From DATEVL01 sp035471625 (GTDB taxonomy: Bacteria; Chloroflexota; Anaerolineae; Anaerolineales; E44-bin32): 23,835 nt of DNA. The translations under genes were made by a program, and so were the position numbers. The first letter of the stretch is position 1. Every line of letters starts with the position of its first letter. Under the pieces are notes generated by a model. It was not told the DNA's origin and did not search any database. It saw only the letters and a list, made by a program, of their open reading frames with translations. The DNA is taken from NCBI GenBank assembly GCA_035471625.1, contig DATIPT010000106.1, positions 1 through 23,835 on the forward strand. Reading direction: 5' to 3'. Positions 14,339-21,614 of this stretch are shown here, piece after piece.

Positions 14339-16171
14339 TCATTCACTCCTGTGGCGCAGGCCGGCGACGATCCAAGACGCCGTCAGCGGGAGCCCATCGT
14401 TCTTGCGGAGGGATTGCAGTCGCGCCGCCTGCCGGGGGAATTCGACCTGCAACAACTGGCGCATCTGCCCGTCGGTGTTCATCTCAATCACGAAGACCTG
14501 GCGGTGCGCCTCGATGAAGGCTTCAACCTCCTCCTGGAACGGGACCGCTCGCAGGCGCAGACCGGAGGTCGGGATCCCCTCGCCAGCCAACGTCTGGCGG
14601 GCTTCTCGCACCGCCAAGTCGGTCGACCCGAAGTAGATCAGACCGATCTCGGCGCCGGGAGTCGAATCGATGATGGGACCCGGGACATGGCCCCGGGCCG
14701 TCTCCATCTTGCGCCACAGGCGTTCCATGTTGCGCTCCCACGCGTCTGGACGCTCCGTGTAGAAGGCATTCTCGTCGTGGCCGGTCCCCCGGACGAGGTG
14801 CGCCGACAGCGGATGTTCGTTGCCCGGAAGCGTCCGGTACGGGATACCGTCGCCATCGACGTCGCGGTAGCGGGCGAAGGTCCCAAGCCGTTCGAGGTCG
14901 GCGGCTGTCAGGACCTTGCCCCGATCCATCGGCTCCTCCGGATAGTCGAACGGCTCAGACATCCACAGGTTCATTCCGATGTCGAGATCGGTCAGCACGA
15001 AGACCGGAGTCTGCAGCCGCTCGGCGAGGTCGAAGGCCTTCCATCCAAACTCGAAGCACTCGCGGGGCGATCCCGGGAGAAGAATCACGTGCTTGGTGTC
15101 GCCGTGGCCGAGATAGCGAACGAACATCAAATCGCCCTGGGAGGTGCGGGTTGGCAGGCCGGTGCTAGGTCCCATCCGCTGGACATCCCAGACGACGATC
15201 GGGATCTCGGCAAAGAATGCCAGCCCGGCAAACTCGGCCATCAACGACACACCCGGACCTGAGGTCGAGGTCATCGCGCGGGCGCCCATCCAACCCGCTC
15301 CCACCGCCATCCCGATGGCGGCCAGCTCGTCTTCGGCTTGGACGACGGCGTAGGTTGCCTTGCCGCTTTCCGGCATCCGGCGCAGACGCGGCAGGTAGTC
15401 CTGAAGCGCCTCCGCCAGGCTGGAAGCCGGGGTGATCGGGTACCAGGCGGCAAAGCCAACGCCGCCGTAGATCGCTCCCAGCGCCGCGGCGGTGTTGCCG
15501 TCGACCAGGATCATCCCGGCGGTCTTATCGATGCGTTCCACCCGGTAGCGATCGCGCTTGACCAGCGATGAGCGGGCCCACGCGGCGGCCGCCTCGACCA
15601 TCGCCATGTTGGAGTCAACCGCCTTGGCCTTGCCCTGGAAGTGGGTCAGCAGGGCCTCACGGATCTCAGGGAGTTCGATCCCCAGGATCTCGGCCACCAC
15701 GCCGACATAGACCATGTTGGCGATGTACTCTCGGAGTTCCTTGGGGGGATCGAGCTCGCGGAGCAGCTGCTGGACGGGCATTGGATAGTAGACGACGTCG
15801 GTGCGGTCCAGTCCCTCAGTGAAGTGATCGGGGTAGAAGCATACGCCTCCGGGCGGCACCTCGGCGACGTCCTGCAGAAAGGTCTCGGGGTTGATACCGA
15901 TGAGGAGCTCGGCCGAGTCCTCCCGGGCGACGCACCCGTCCTCATTCACCCGGATGGTGAACCACGTCGGCAAGCCCTGGATATTCGACGGAAACAGATT
16001 CTTCCCGCTGACCGGGATCCCCATCCGGAACAAGGCGCGAATGATCGCCGTGTTCGACGTCTGACTTCCCGATCCATTGACCGTGGCCGCCACGATCGAG
16101 AATCGATTGACGATCGGCGAGGCCGACGTCGCCTCGGCCAGGGCTGGATCGATCACAGGCTGCTGACTCAT
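14339..16171 (-). CDS. korA: 2-oxoacid:ferredoxin oxidoreductase, fused gamma-alpha subunit
   Basis: At 610 residues this is the fused gamma-alpha form. The gamma domain is about 20-200 (GSGSQTSNTAIIRAL and the NMVYVG-to-FQGK stretch). The alpha pyrimidine-binding domain starts near 215 with YPITPASSLAE (244-254) and continues through TSTSGPGVSLMAEF and RMGPSTGLPTRTSQGD. A transketolase-C-like domain follows to the end. No ferredoxin domain is fused, so electrons leave through KorB to a separate ferredoxin. The ATG overlaps the GntR-gene stop as ATGA and has GGAGAGGTG upstream. With korB it forms the two-subunit enzyme; the direction (oxidative or reductive carboxylation) cannot be told from sequence. 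Residues 440-500 contain a DVDGDGIPYRTLPG segment typical of the Kor group. Confidence 0.94.
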   Translation of the reverse strand: MSQQPVIDPALAEATSASPIVNRFSIVAATVNGSGSQTSNTAIIRALFRMGIPVSGKNLFPSNIQGLPTWFTIRVNEDGCVAREDSAELLIGINPETFLQDVAEVPPGGVCFYPDHFTEGLDRTDVVYYPMPVQQLLRELDPPKELREYIANMVYVGVVAEILGIELPEIREALLTHFQGKAKAVDSNMAMVEAAAAWARSSLVKRDRYRVERIDKTAGMILVDGNTAAALGAIYGGVGFAAWYPITPASSLAEALQDYLPRLRRMPESGKATYAVVQAEDELAAIGMAVGAGWMGARAMTSTSGPGVSLMAEFAGLAFFAEIPIVVWDVQRMGPSTGLPTRTSQGDLMFVRYLGHGDTKHVILLPGSPRECFEFGWKAFDLAERLQTPVFVLTDLDIGMNLWMSEPFDYPEEPMDRGKVLTAADLERLGTFARYRDVDGDGIPYRTLPGNEHPLSAHLVRGTGHDENAFYTERPDAWERNMERLWRKMETARGHVPGPIIDSTPGAEIGLIYFGSTDLAVREARQTLAGEGIPTSGLRLRAVPFQEEVEAFIEAHRQVFVIEMNTDGQMRQLLQVEFPRQAARLQSLRKNDGLPLTASWIVAGLRHRSE

Positions 16172-16905
16172 CCCAGATCACCTCTCCAATTGCCGGGGAA
16201 TGCCGGAGGCGGCGCGCCGCTCATGGACATCTCGGCCGGTTGCGGCCGGGTCCGCAGCAATCCCGTGTGTTCGACGAAGGCGCGCTTGCCGGCCTCCAGA
16301 TTGCCGGCGCGGATCGCCTCGACCATGCTTCGATGATACGTCCAGACCTGCCGCAGGTATTCATAGTCCGCGTACAGCCCCAGTCCGACGGCCTCGTAGG
16401 CCTCCCAGTACGACTCGAGCAGGGCCCGCGCCATCGGGTTGGGCAGGCGTGCGAAGACCCCCACGTGCAGGGCGCGGTGCTCCGCATGCGGGATCTGGAC
16501 TGGATTGCCCTGCAGCTTGGCCCATCCCTGCTCAATGAGCGCCTCGAGCCTCTGGAGATCGGCCTCCTCGAGCAGGGTCACCGCCTCTTCCCAGTAGGTG
16601 GTCTCAAGCCGCGTCCGCAGGTCCCTCAAAGCCTCGAACCAGGCCCCATCGGTCGCCACGCCGTAGAGAATGGCGAGCCGGAGCGCCGGCAAGGGCGAGA
16701 ACTCCCGGGTTCGGATGCCAGTCTTGGGTCGGACCTCGACCAGGCCCAGGGCACGGGCGACTTCGAGCTGCTCTCGGAGCTTGGACGGGCTGATCCCAAG
16801 GACAGTGGCGAGGTCGTTGATCGATGGCAATCGGGTCCCGGCCGGACGTGGCTCCGACAGGAGATAGTCCAGGAACTCGGATCCCTTCTCTGAGCGTCTA
16901 TTCAC
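16168..16905 (-). CDS. GntR-family transcriptional regulator, FCD (FadR-like) subfamily
   Basis: With the start proposed here the protein has 245 residues. A winged helix-turn-helix occupies about 20-68 (TRLPSINDLATVLGIS then REQLEVARALGLVEVRP). An FCD ligand-binding domain fills about 85-218 with the expected metal-site histidines (His147 in HRALH, His191 in YHRSM, His213 in VEHTGLL). FCD regulators usually bind organic acids or fatty acyl-CoA and repress nearby catabolic genes. A longer frame starts at GTG 16944, but that GTG abuts the -10 box and would sit at or before the transcription start. GTG 16905 has AGGA with an 8-base spacer. The stop overlaps korA as ATGA, so it probably controls its own operon in response to a substrate of KorAB. 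The C-terminal 25 residues are Pro/Gly-rich. Confidence 0.88.
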   Translation of the reverse strand: MNRRSEKGSEFLDYLLSEPRPAGTRLPSINDLATVLGISPSKLREQLEVARALGLVEVRPKTGIRTREFSPLPALRLAILYGVATDGAWFEALRDLRTRLETTYWEEAVTLLEEADLQRLEALIEQGWAKLQGNPVQIPHAEHRALHVGVFARLPNPMARALLESYWEAYEAVGLGLYADYEYLRQVWTYHRSMVEAIRAGNLEAGKRAFVEHTGLLRTRPQPAEMSMSGAPPPAFPGNWRGDLG

Positions 16906-16918
16906 CAGACCTATCCTA

Positions 16919-16931
16919 TTGATCCGACCAA
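16919..16931 (-). promoter_or_regulatory. Operator-like imperfect palindrome for the GntR regulator
   Basis: On the minus strand TTGGTC-G-GATCAA is a 13-base near-palindrome with one mismatched pair. It lies just after the -10 box and before the ribosome site of the regulator gene, where bound repressor would block transcription. GntR/FCD operators are often short TGGT..ACCA-type palindromes. Binding is inferred from position only. Confidence 0.4.
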
Positions 16932-16944
16932 TACTCCTGGTCAC

Positions 16945-16973
16945 ATTCTACGCCCCCACTCCAGCTTCGTCAA
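16945..16973 (-). promoter_or_regulatory. Sigma70-like promoter of the GntR-korAB operon
   Basis: TTGACG (16973-16968) and TAGAAT (16950-16945) are separated by exactly 17 bases on the minus strand. The predicted start is near 16938, which places the operator-like palindrome immediately downstream and argues for the GTG start at 16905. Confidence 0.7.
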
Positions 16974-17002
16974 TCCCTCGTCCCCCAATCCTTCAACCCC
17001 TC

Positions 17003-17011
17003 TGGTACAAT
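17003..17011 (+). promoter_or_regulatory. Extended -10 promoter candidate for the SanA-like gene
   Basis: TGGTACAAT (TGn plus TACAAT) lies 31 bases before the proposed GTG start at 17042. No convincing -35 box is seen at standard spacing. It is back-to-back with the GntR operon promoter in the same intergenic region. Confidence 0.5.
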
Positions 17012-17041
17012 GCCGCCCGTCCTCGCCAAAGGATGGAACCC

Positions 17042-17644
17042 GTGCTGCGCTGGCTACTGCTCGTCCCGATCACACTCGCACTGCTTGCCCTGCCGCGCTT
17101 GCTCTTCGGCTGGCAGTACGGTGCGCGGATTCATTCACCCGCAGACGTCGGTCCGCGTCCGGTGGCGATCGTCTTCGGCGCCGGCCTGCGCCGCGATGGA
17201 ACTCCGACCACGGTCCTCGCCGACCGGATCCGTACCGCCGCGGATCTCTACCAGCAGGGCAAGGTCGAGCGTCTTCTGATGACCGGATCCGTCCGCGAGG
17301 GCTACGACGAGCCCGCCGCCATGGCGCTTGCGGCCGAGGCCCTCGGCGTGCCCTCGTCCGACATCCTCATCGATCCCGCGGGGCTGCGTACCCTTGACTC
17401 GTGCGCGCGAGCGCAACGCGTATTCGGGGTTCGCTCCGCCTTGCTCGTCTCCCAACGCTTCCACCTGCCCCGAGCCTTGGCGCTGTGTTCGGCCGTGGGC
17501 GTCGACGCCGACGGAGTCGCCGCCGACCTGTCGCGCTACAGCACCCGAGCCCGCCGCTTCTGGGAGCTGCGTGAGTATCCCGCCTCCTTCGTCGCCGCCA
17601 TCGAAGCCCTCTTGGCCCGGCCCGCCGGCGACGAGGCCGCCTGA
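17042..17644 (+). CDS. SanA/YdcF-like DUF218 membrane protein
   Basis: The protein is 200 residues from this start. One N-terminal membrane helix (about 3-22) is followed by a DUF218 domain: AIVFGAG, then ADRIRTAADLYQQGKV, LLMTGS, the AGLRTLDSCARAQRVFGV segment and SQRFHLPRAL. This order and spacing match SanA, an inner-membrane protein linked to envelope barrier function and vancomycin exclusion in enterobacteria; biochemical activity in the family is poorly defined. GTG 17042 is chosen because AAGGA at 17029-17033 is 8 bases upstream and the -10 candidate is at 17006-17011; ATG 17033 overlaps that ribosome site. The gene ends 9 bases before the HD-domain gene. Confidence 0.85.
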   Translation: MLRWLLLVPITLALLALPRLLFGWQYGARIHSPADVGPRPVAIVFGAGLRRDGTPTTVLADRIRTAADLYQQGKVERLLMTGSVREGYDEPAAMALAAEALGVPSSDILIDPAGLRTLDSCARAQRVFGVRSALLVSQRFHLPRALALCSAVGVDADGVAADLSRYSTRARRFWELREYPASFVAAIEALLARPAGDEAA

Positions 17645-17653
17645 CCCGAACCC

Positions 17654-18244
17654 ATGAACCGGGAAGATGCCCTGGCAATCGTCCGAGAGTACGTGAAGAA
17701 CGAGGCTCTCGTGCGGCATATGCTCGCCGTCGAGGCGGCGATGCGCCACTATGCCGCCTTCTACGGAGAGGATCCCGAACCGTGGGGGATCGCCGGAGTA
17801 CTCCATGATTTCGATTGGGAGATCCATCCGACCCTCGACCATCACCCGCAGGATGGCGCCCCAATCCTGCGCGCCCGAGGCGTTCCGGAAGAAATCGTCA
17901 CCTGCATCCTGAGCCATGCGGACCACACCGGAGTGCCGCGCCAGACGACGATGGACCGGGCACTGTTTGCCTGCGACGAGATCACCGGGCTGATTACGGC
18001 GGCGGCGTTGGTACGGCCGTCACGCTCGCTGCTGGACATGAAGGTCAGTTCGGTGCGCAAGAAGTGGAAGGATGCCCGATTCGCGGCCAACGTTCGTCGG
18101 GACGAGATCGAGCGAGCCGCCGCCGAGCTCGGCGTGGATCTGTGGGAGCATGTCGGCCGAGTGCTGGAGGCGATGACGACGATCGCCCCGGCCCTCGGCC
18201 TTGACGGCACGCTGGGCGACCGCACCCCGGCGCCGACGGTATAA
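17654..18244 (+). CDS. HD-domain phosphohydrolase-like protein
   Basis: This 196-residue protein has the HD superfamily metal-site order: His22 in VRHML, His51-Asp52 in LLHD-like VLHDFDWE, a histidine cluster at 58-64, and His88 in SHAD, with Asp108 in ACDEI completing the pattern. These proteins hydrolyse phosphate esters of nucleotides or similar substrates, but this subgroup (HDFDWEIHP) has no substrate I can name. The ATG at 17654 follows the SanA-like gene by nine bases and likely shares its transcript. The TAA stop overlaps a TATAAT sequence proposed as -10 box for the next gene. The protein is soluble with no signal or membrane helix. The C-terminal tail is low complexity. Confidence 0.85.
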   Translation: MNREDALAIVREYVKNEALVRHMLAVEAAMRHYAAFYGEDPEPWGIAGVLHDFDWEIHPTLDHHPQDGAPILRARGVPEEIVTCILSHADHTGVPRQTTMDRALFACDEITGLITAAALVRPSRSLLDMKVSSVRKKWKDARFAANVRRDEIERAAAELGVDLWEHVGRVLEAMTTIAPALGLDGTLGDRTPAPTV

Positions 18245-18245
18245 T
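18240..18245 (+). promoter_or_regulatory. -10 box candidate for the LysM gene
   Basis: A consensus TATAAT overlaps the stop codon of the HD-domain gene and lies 20 bases before the LysM ATG. No -35 hexamer is seen 16-18 bases upstream, so it may be a weak internal promoter or chance. Confidence 0.35.
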
Positions 18246-18265
18246 CCACCCGCCTCCGAGAACCA

Positions 18266-19399
18266 ATGGCCGAACCGCCTCGAACTGCCCCGTCCGACCA
18301 GCCGGTATGCCCCAAGTGTGGCTCGCGCGTGACGCCCACGGCCAACCGCTGCGTCGTCTGCGGGACGCCGCTGCGCCGCGGCGACGCCAAGCGCAAGGGA
18401 TCGGGCCAGATCAGCCTGTCGCTTCCCGCGGCCGTCGGCCTGCTCGCCGTCTTCGCCTTGATCGCCGCCGGCCTGACGTTCGCCGCGATCCGGCTGACCG
18501 GCGTCGGGACGCCGTCCGAACCGACCGGAACTCCAACCCTGACTCCGACGCTCACCCAGACCCTGGCCCCGACGCCGACGGAGACTCTGGTCCCCACCGC
18601 CACACCGCTCCCGCCAGTCGAGTACACCGTCTCGGCCGGCGACAGTTGCCTGGGAATCGCGGCGTTCTTCGGGGTCTCGGTCCAGTCGATCGTCGAGTTG
18701 AACCAACTGGGATCGACCTGCCCCCTCTTCCAGGGACAGCGCTTGCTGATCCCACAACCGACCCCCACCCCGCTTCCTCCGCCGACCGAGACGCTCTCCG
18801 CGGTGGAGGCGACCGACATCGCCTGCGAGAAGATCACCTACACTGTCCAGGACAACGACACCCTGAGCGGAATCGCCACCAACTACAACGTCGCCATTCA
18901 GGGGATCATGGACTACAACGGGATGACGAGCCAGACGGTCTTCTCGGGTCAGGTCTTAATCATTCCCCTGTGCGAGCGTCTGCCCACGCCGGGCCCGTCG
19001 CCCACTCCGACCTCGCCTCCCCCCTACCCGGCGCCCAATCTTCTCCTGCCGCGCGACGGGGCGGCATTCACCCTGGCGGATGATTCTGTCGCCCTGCAGT
19101 GGGCTGCGGTCGCTACCCTGCGCGAAGACGAAGCCTATCAGGTCGTCGTCGAAGATCTCACCGAGGGCACGGGAACCGTCCGACTGGTCGCCCAGGTGAC
19201 CGACACCAAATTCCTGGTGCCATCGACCTTCCGGCCAAGCGACGTCCTGCCCCACATCCTCCGCTGGCAAATCGTCCCGGTCCGCAGAGCCGGCACGGCG
19301 CCCGACGGGTCCACCCGGTGGGCGCCGGCGGGCAACGCCAGCCCGTATCGCCACTTCACCTGGTCGGGCAATCCCGTCCAAACGACACCGACCCCCTAG
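18266..19399 (+). CDS. Zinc-ribbon, single-TM protein with two extracellular LysM domains
   Basis: The protein has 377 residues. A four-cysteine zinc ribbon (C15, C18, C29, C32) sits at the cytosolic N-terminus, followed by a basic stretch and one membrane helix (about 52-75). A Thr/Pro-rich spacer (80-117) leads to LysM1 (about 119-163, YTVSAGDSCLGIA), a second Pro-rich linker and LysM2 (about 190-234, YTVQDNDTLSGIA). A C-terminal beta-rich region (about 257-370) resembles a fibronectin-III-like fold (VALQWAAV, then YQVVVEDL). LysM domains bind peptidoglycan or other GlcNAc polymers, so the protein probably links the membrane to the wall or surface. No hydrolase domain is visible. TP-rich linkers of this style are common in Anaerolineae surface proteins. 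It follows the SanA-like and HD genes by 21 bases, and its stop lies inside a perfect palindrome. Confidence 0.88.
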   Translation: MAEPPRTAPSDQPVCPKCGSRVTPTANRCVVCGTPLRRGDAKRKGSGQISLSLPAAVGLLAVFALIAAGLTFAAIRLTGVGTPSEPTGTPTLTPTLTQTLAPTPTETLVPTATPLPPVEYTVSAGDSCLGIAAFFGVSVQSIVELNQLGSTCPLFQGQRLLIPQPTPTPLPPPTETLSAVEATDIACEKITYTVQDNDTLSGIATNYNVAIQGIMDYNGMTSQTVFSGQVLIIPLCERLPTPGPSPTPTSPPPYPAPNLLLPRDGAAFTLADDSVALQWAAVATLREDEAYQVVVEDLTEGTGTVRLVAQVTDTKFLVPSTFRPSDVLPHILRWQIVPVRRAGTAPDGSTRWAPAGNASPYRHFTWSGNPVQTTPTP

Positions 19400-19409
19400 G
19401 GGGTCGGTG
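19386..19409. terminator. 24-base perfect palindrome across the LysM stop codon
   Basis: CACCGACCCCCT is followed directly by its exact reverse complement. As RNA it could form a stem of about 10 bp with a minimal loop on either strand. It sits in the 75-base gap between convergent genes, where a bidirectional terminator is expected, but has no T-run, so it could instead be a protein site. Confidence 0.45.
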
Positions 19410-19424
19410 ATCGAACCGAAACGG

Positions 19425-19443
19425 CTTGCGGGAAACCCGCAGG
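19425..19443. terminator. Hairpin between convergent LysM and mdh genes
   Basis: CTTGCGGG and CCCGCAGG pair around AAA (8 bp with one G-T pair). It is a second stable stem in the short convergent gap. It lacks a T-run, as often seen for GC-rich termination or RNA-end protection structures. Confidence 0.4.
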
Positions 19444-19474
19444 CGGAGGCGCCGCGTTGCGCCACCGCGGCAGA

Positions 19475-20398
19475 CTAGAGCTTGAGGGCCTCGATCGCCT
19501 CGCGCACCTTTCCGGCCGAGACTTCCAACGCCTTCTTCTCCTCGTCGGTCAAGTCGTACTCGACGATCTTTTCCAGACCGTTCCGGCCCAGTTGGGCCGG
19601 CACACCGAAAAAGATGCCCTTCTGCCCGTACTCGCCATCCAGGTAGGCAGCGGCCGGGACAATCAGATGCCGGTCGAGCAGGATCGCCTCGGTCATCTGG
19701 GCCAGGGCGGCCGACGGCGCGTAGTAGGCGCTCCCCGTCTTCAGCAGGCTAACGATCTCGCCTCCCCCCTTGCGGGTGCGCTCGACGATCGCCGCCAGGC
19801 GATCGGACGGCATCGCTCTCTCCAGCGGCACCCCGGCGACATTCGAGTGGCGGGTCAGAGGCACCATCTCATCCCCATGACCGCCAAGGACGTAGCAGTG
19901 GATGTTTTGGACACTGACCCCCAACTCCATTGCGACGAAGGCCCGCATCCGGGCCGAGTCGAGGATCCCCGCCTGACCGATCACCCGCTCCCGCGGAAGC
20001 TTTCCAACCTTCATCGCCAGGTAGGCCATCGGGTCGAGCGGATTGGTCAGGATGATCAAGATCGCCCCTGGAGAGACCGGGAGCGACCGACGAACTGCGT
20101 CCCCAACGATCTTGCTGTTGGCTTCCAGCAAGTCGTCTCGGCTCATCCCCGGCTTGCGCGGCAGTCCGGCGGTGATGATGACGATATCCGACCCGGCCGT
20201 TTCGCCGTAGTCGTTCGTTCCGAGGATCCGGCTGTCGGATCCGACGATCGGCATTGCCTGGGTCAGGTCGAGGGCCTTCCCCTGTGGCATACCCTCAACG
20301 ACATCCACCAAGACGACATCGGCCAGGCCGCGCTCGGCGATCCAATGGGCCGTCGTGGCGCCCGTCTGACCAGCGCCAATAATCGTGACTTTCGCCAT
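19475..20398 (-). CDS. mdh: Malate dehydrogenase (LDH-like type)
   Basis: This 307-residue protein interconverts malate and oxaloacetate with NAD in the cytosol. It has the dinucleotide motif IIGAGQTGATTA (6-17), Asp32 after the second strand, the substrate loop GLPRKPGMSRDD with Arg81 and Arg87 (Arg81 marks malate rather than lactate), NPLDPM, the catalytic pair Asp147 (GILDSAR) and His174 (GGHGDEMVPL), and Arg150. Length and motifs match the bacterial LDH-like malate dehydrogenase group. The ATG has GGAGG four bases upstream. selD lies 85 bases upstream on the same strand, separated by a strong hairpin, so co-transcription is uncertain. The enzyme links the 2-oxoacid and fermentation genes to the C4 acids. 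Confidence 0.95.
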   Translation of the reverse strand: MAKVTIIGAGQTGATTAHWIAERGLADVVLVDVVEGMPQGKALDLTQAMPIVGSDSRILGTNDYGETAGSDIVIITAGLPRKPGMSRDDLLEANSKIVGDAVRRSLPVSPGAILIILTNPLDPMAYLAMKVGKLPRERVIGQAGILDSARMRAFVAMELGVSVQNIHCYVLGGHGDEMVPLTRHSNVAGVPLERAMPSDRLAAIVERTRKGGGEIVSLLKTGSAYYAPSAALAQMTEAILLDRHLIVPAAAYLDGEYGQKGIFFGVPAQLGRNGLEKIVEYDLTDEEKKALEVSAGKVREAIEALKL

Positions 20399-20423
20399 AC
20401 TTCCTCCAGCAAGGTATCAGTCT

Positions 20424-20446
20424 CGCCGCGCCGCGACGGCGCGGCG
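20424..20446. promoter_or_regulatory. Strong GC hairpin between selD and mdh
   Basis: CGCCGCGCCG and CGGCGCGGCG form a perfect 10-bp stem with a three-base loop. It lies 26 bases before the mdh ATG and downstream of selD. There is no T-run on either strand. It may act as a weak selD terminator, a processing site or a leader element for mdh. Confidence 0.45.
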
Positions 20447-20483
20447 GGTTCCGCGTTCCCGCGCCCAGGAAGCCTTCGGCCAT

Positions 20484-21587
20484 CTACCTCTCCAGGCGCC
20501 CCGAGGCCACCCGGATTCCCTCTCGCTCCGAGGCTGCTCCGATCGCCCAGTGCGGAATGTTCGCCAGCACCGCCTGCGTCAGGAACCCCGCCAGGTCTGC
20601 CTCCGGGACCAGCAGCAGCAACCCCCCTGAGGTCTGCGCGTCGAAGAGCAGGAACCGGTCGGCGTCCTCGATGCCCGCGTCGAAGTGCACCCGGGGACCG
20701 AAGTAGGACTCGTTGTCGAGGGTTCCTCCGGGGAATTCGCCCGCCAGCGCGTAGTCCCGAGCGCCGGCCATGAACGGTATGCTGCCCAGGAACAGGTCCA
20801 TCCCGACCTTCGAGGCTTCGGCCACTTCGACGAGATGGCCAAGTAGACCGAACCCGGTAATGTCCGTCGCCGCCACCACGCCGGTCTCCAGCGCAAGCCG
20901 ACCGGCCGCTGCGTTCAGCCGCTTCATCCACTCGACGGCCTCGGCGACGTGACTTGACTGGGCATGCCCTCGCTTGAGTGCGGTCGTTGTGACCCCCGTG
21001 CCGAGGGGCTTGGTCAGGATCAGGACGTCGCCCGGCTTTGCCCCGCCCTTGGTGAGGACCCGCTCCGTGTCGGCGATTCCCAGCGCTACCAAGCCGAATT
21101 TCGGCTCCCGGTCCTGAACGGTGTGCCCTCCAGCAAGCACCGCGCCGGCTTCCCGAACCTTCTCGGCCGCCCCGCGCAGGATCGCCGCCGTGACCTCCGG
21201 CGGCAGATCGGCCGGGATCGCCAGGATATTGAGCGCCAGGAACGGATCGGCGCCCATGGCGTACAGATCCGAGAGGGCGTTCACCGCGGCGATCTGGCCA
21301 TAGTCGAACGGATCATCCACGACCGGTGTGAAGAAGTCCGTCGTGACGACGAGCGCCCGGCGCGCGTCGAGCCGCCATACGGCGGCGTCATCGGGCGCGC
21401 CCAATCCCACCATCAAGTCGGGATGAGACTCGCCTCGAAAGAAGTCACCCAGCGGCTGCAGGACCTGCGCCAGCGCTTCCGCGCTCAGTTTGGAAGCTCA
21501 ACCGGCACAGGTGGCCATGCTCGTCAGCCGGATCTCGCGCCCGCTCGTGCCCCGGGGTTCCCGGGGATCCTTGGCGGCTTCGCCCAT
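20484..21587 (-). CDS. selD: Selenophosphate synthetase, selenocysteine-containing (in-frame TGA at codon 30)
   Basis: SelD makes selenophosphate from selenide and ATP for selenocysteine synthesis. The long frame from 21416 encodes most of the protein (VGLGAPDDAAVWRL, TTDFFTPVVDDP, NALSDLYAMGADP) but lacks the family N-terminus. In the same frame upstream, a TGA at 21500-21498 is preceded by IRLTSMATCAG and followed by ASKLSAEAL. This matches the SelD active-site loop, where Cys or Sec is followed by a catalytic Lys (here Sec30 and Lys33; E. coli Cys17 and Lys20). Reading TGA as selenocysteine gives 367 residues, close to the normal family length. The start ATG 21587 has AGGAGG at 21606-21601 and a promoter just upstream. 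The second cysteine of the E. coli GCGCK loop is Ser32, while Cys27 lies three residues before the Sec. A point-nonsense pseudogene is the alternative, made unlikely by the exact position and the SECIS-like hairpin. Confidence 0.92.
21472..21500 (-). promoter_or_regulatory. Candidate bacterial SECIS element with selenocysteine TGA in selD
   Basis: Directly after the TGA (21500-21498) the minus strand folds as AGCGC-GGAA-GCGCT (21485-21472). The apical loop starts with GG and begins 17 bases after the TGA, within the 16-37 base window and first-G rule described for bacterial SECIS. An alternative stem GCTTCC/GGAAGC begins immediately after the TGA. Both are perfect pairings. Confidence 0.7.
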
Positions 21588-21614
21588 CGTATCGCGCAGG
21601 CCTCCTGAGGGAGC

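Noticed and set aside
12938..15262. Long open frame (774 codons) on the plus strand
   Set aside because: It is antisense to korB and korA, which have clear family motifs; long shadow frames are common in GC-rich DNA.
16919..17041. Upstream extension of the SanA-like protein
   Set aside because: The extension overlaps the GntR promoter and operator region and precedes the -10 candidate; the product there is Pro-rich and not family-like.
19400..19474. tRNA-like stretch on the minus strand (GGTTCGATC resembles a T-arm)
   Set aside because: The T-stem does not pair with a seven-base loop, the anticodon loop lacks T33 and no acceptor stem can be built.
20484..21416. Short selD starting at TTG 21416 or ATG 21413, or selD as a pseudogene
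   Set aside because: The upstream frame encodes the conserved N-terminus and the TGA is exactly at the catalytic Cys/Sec position with a SECIS-like hairpin.
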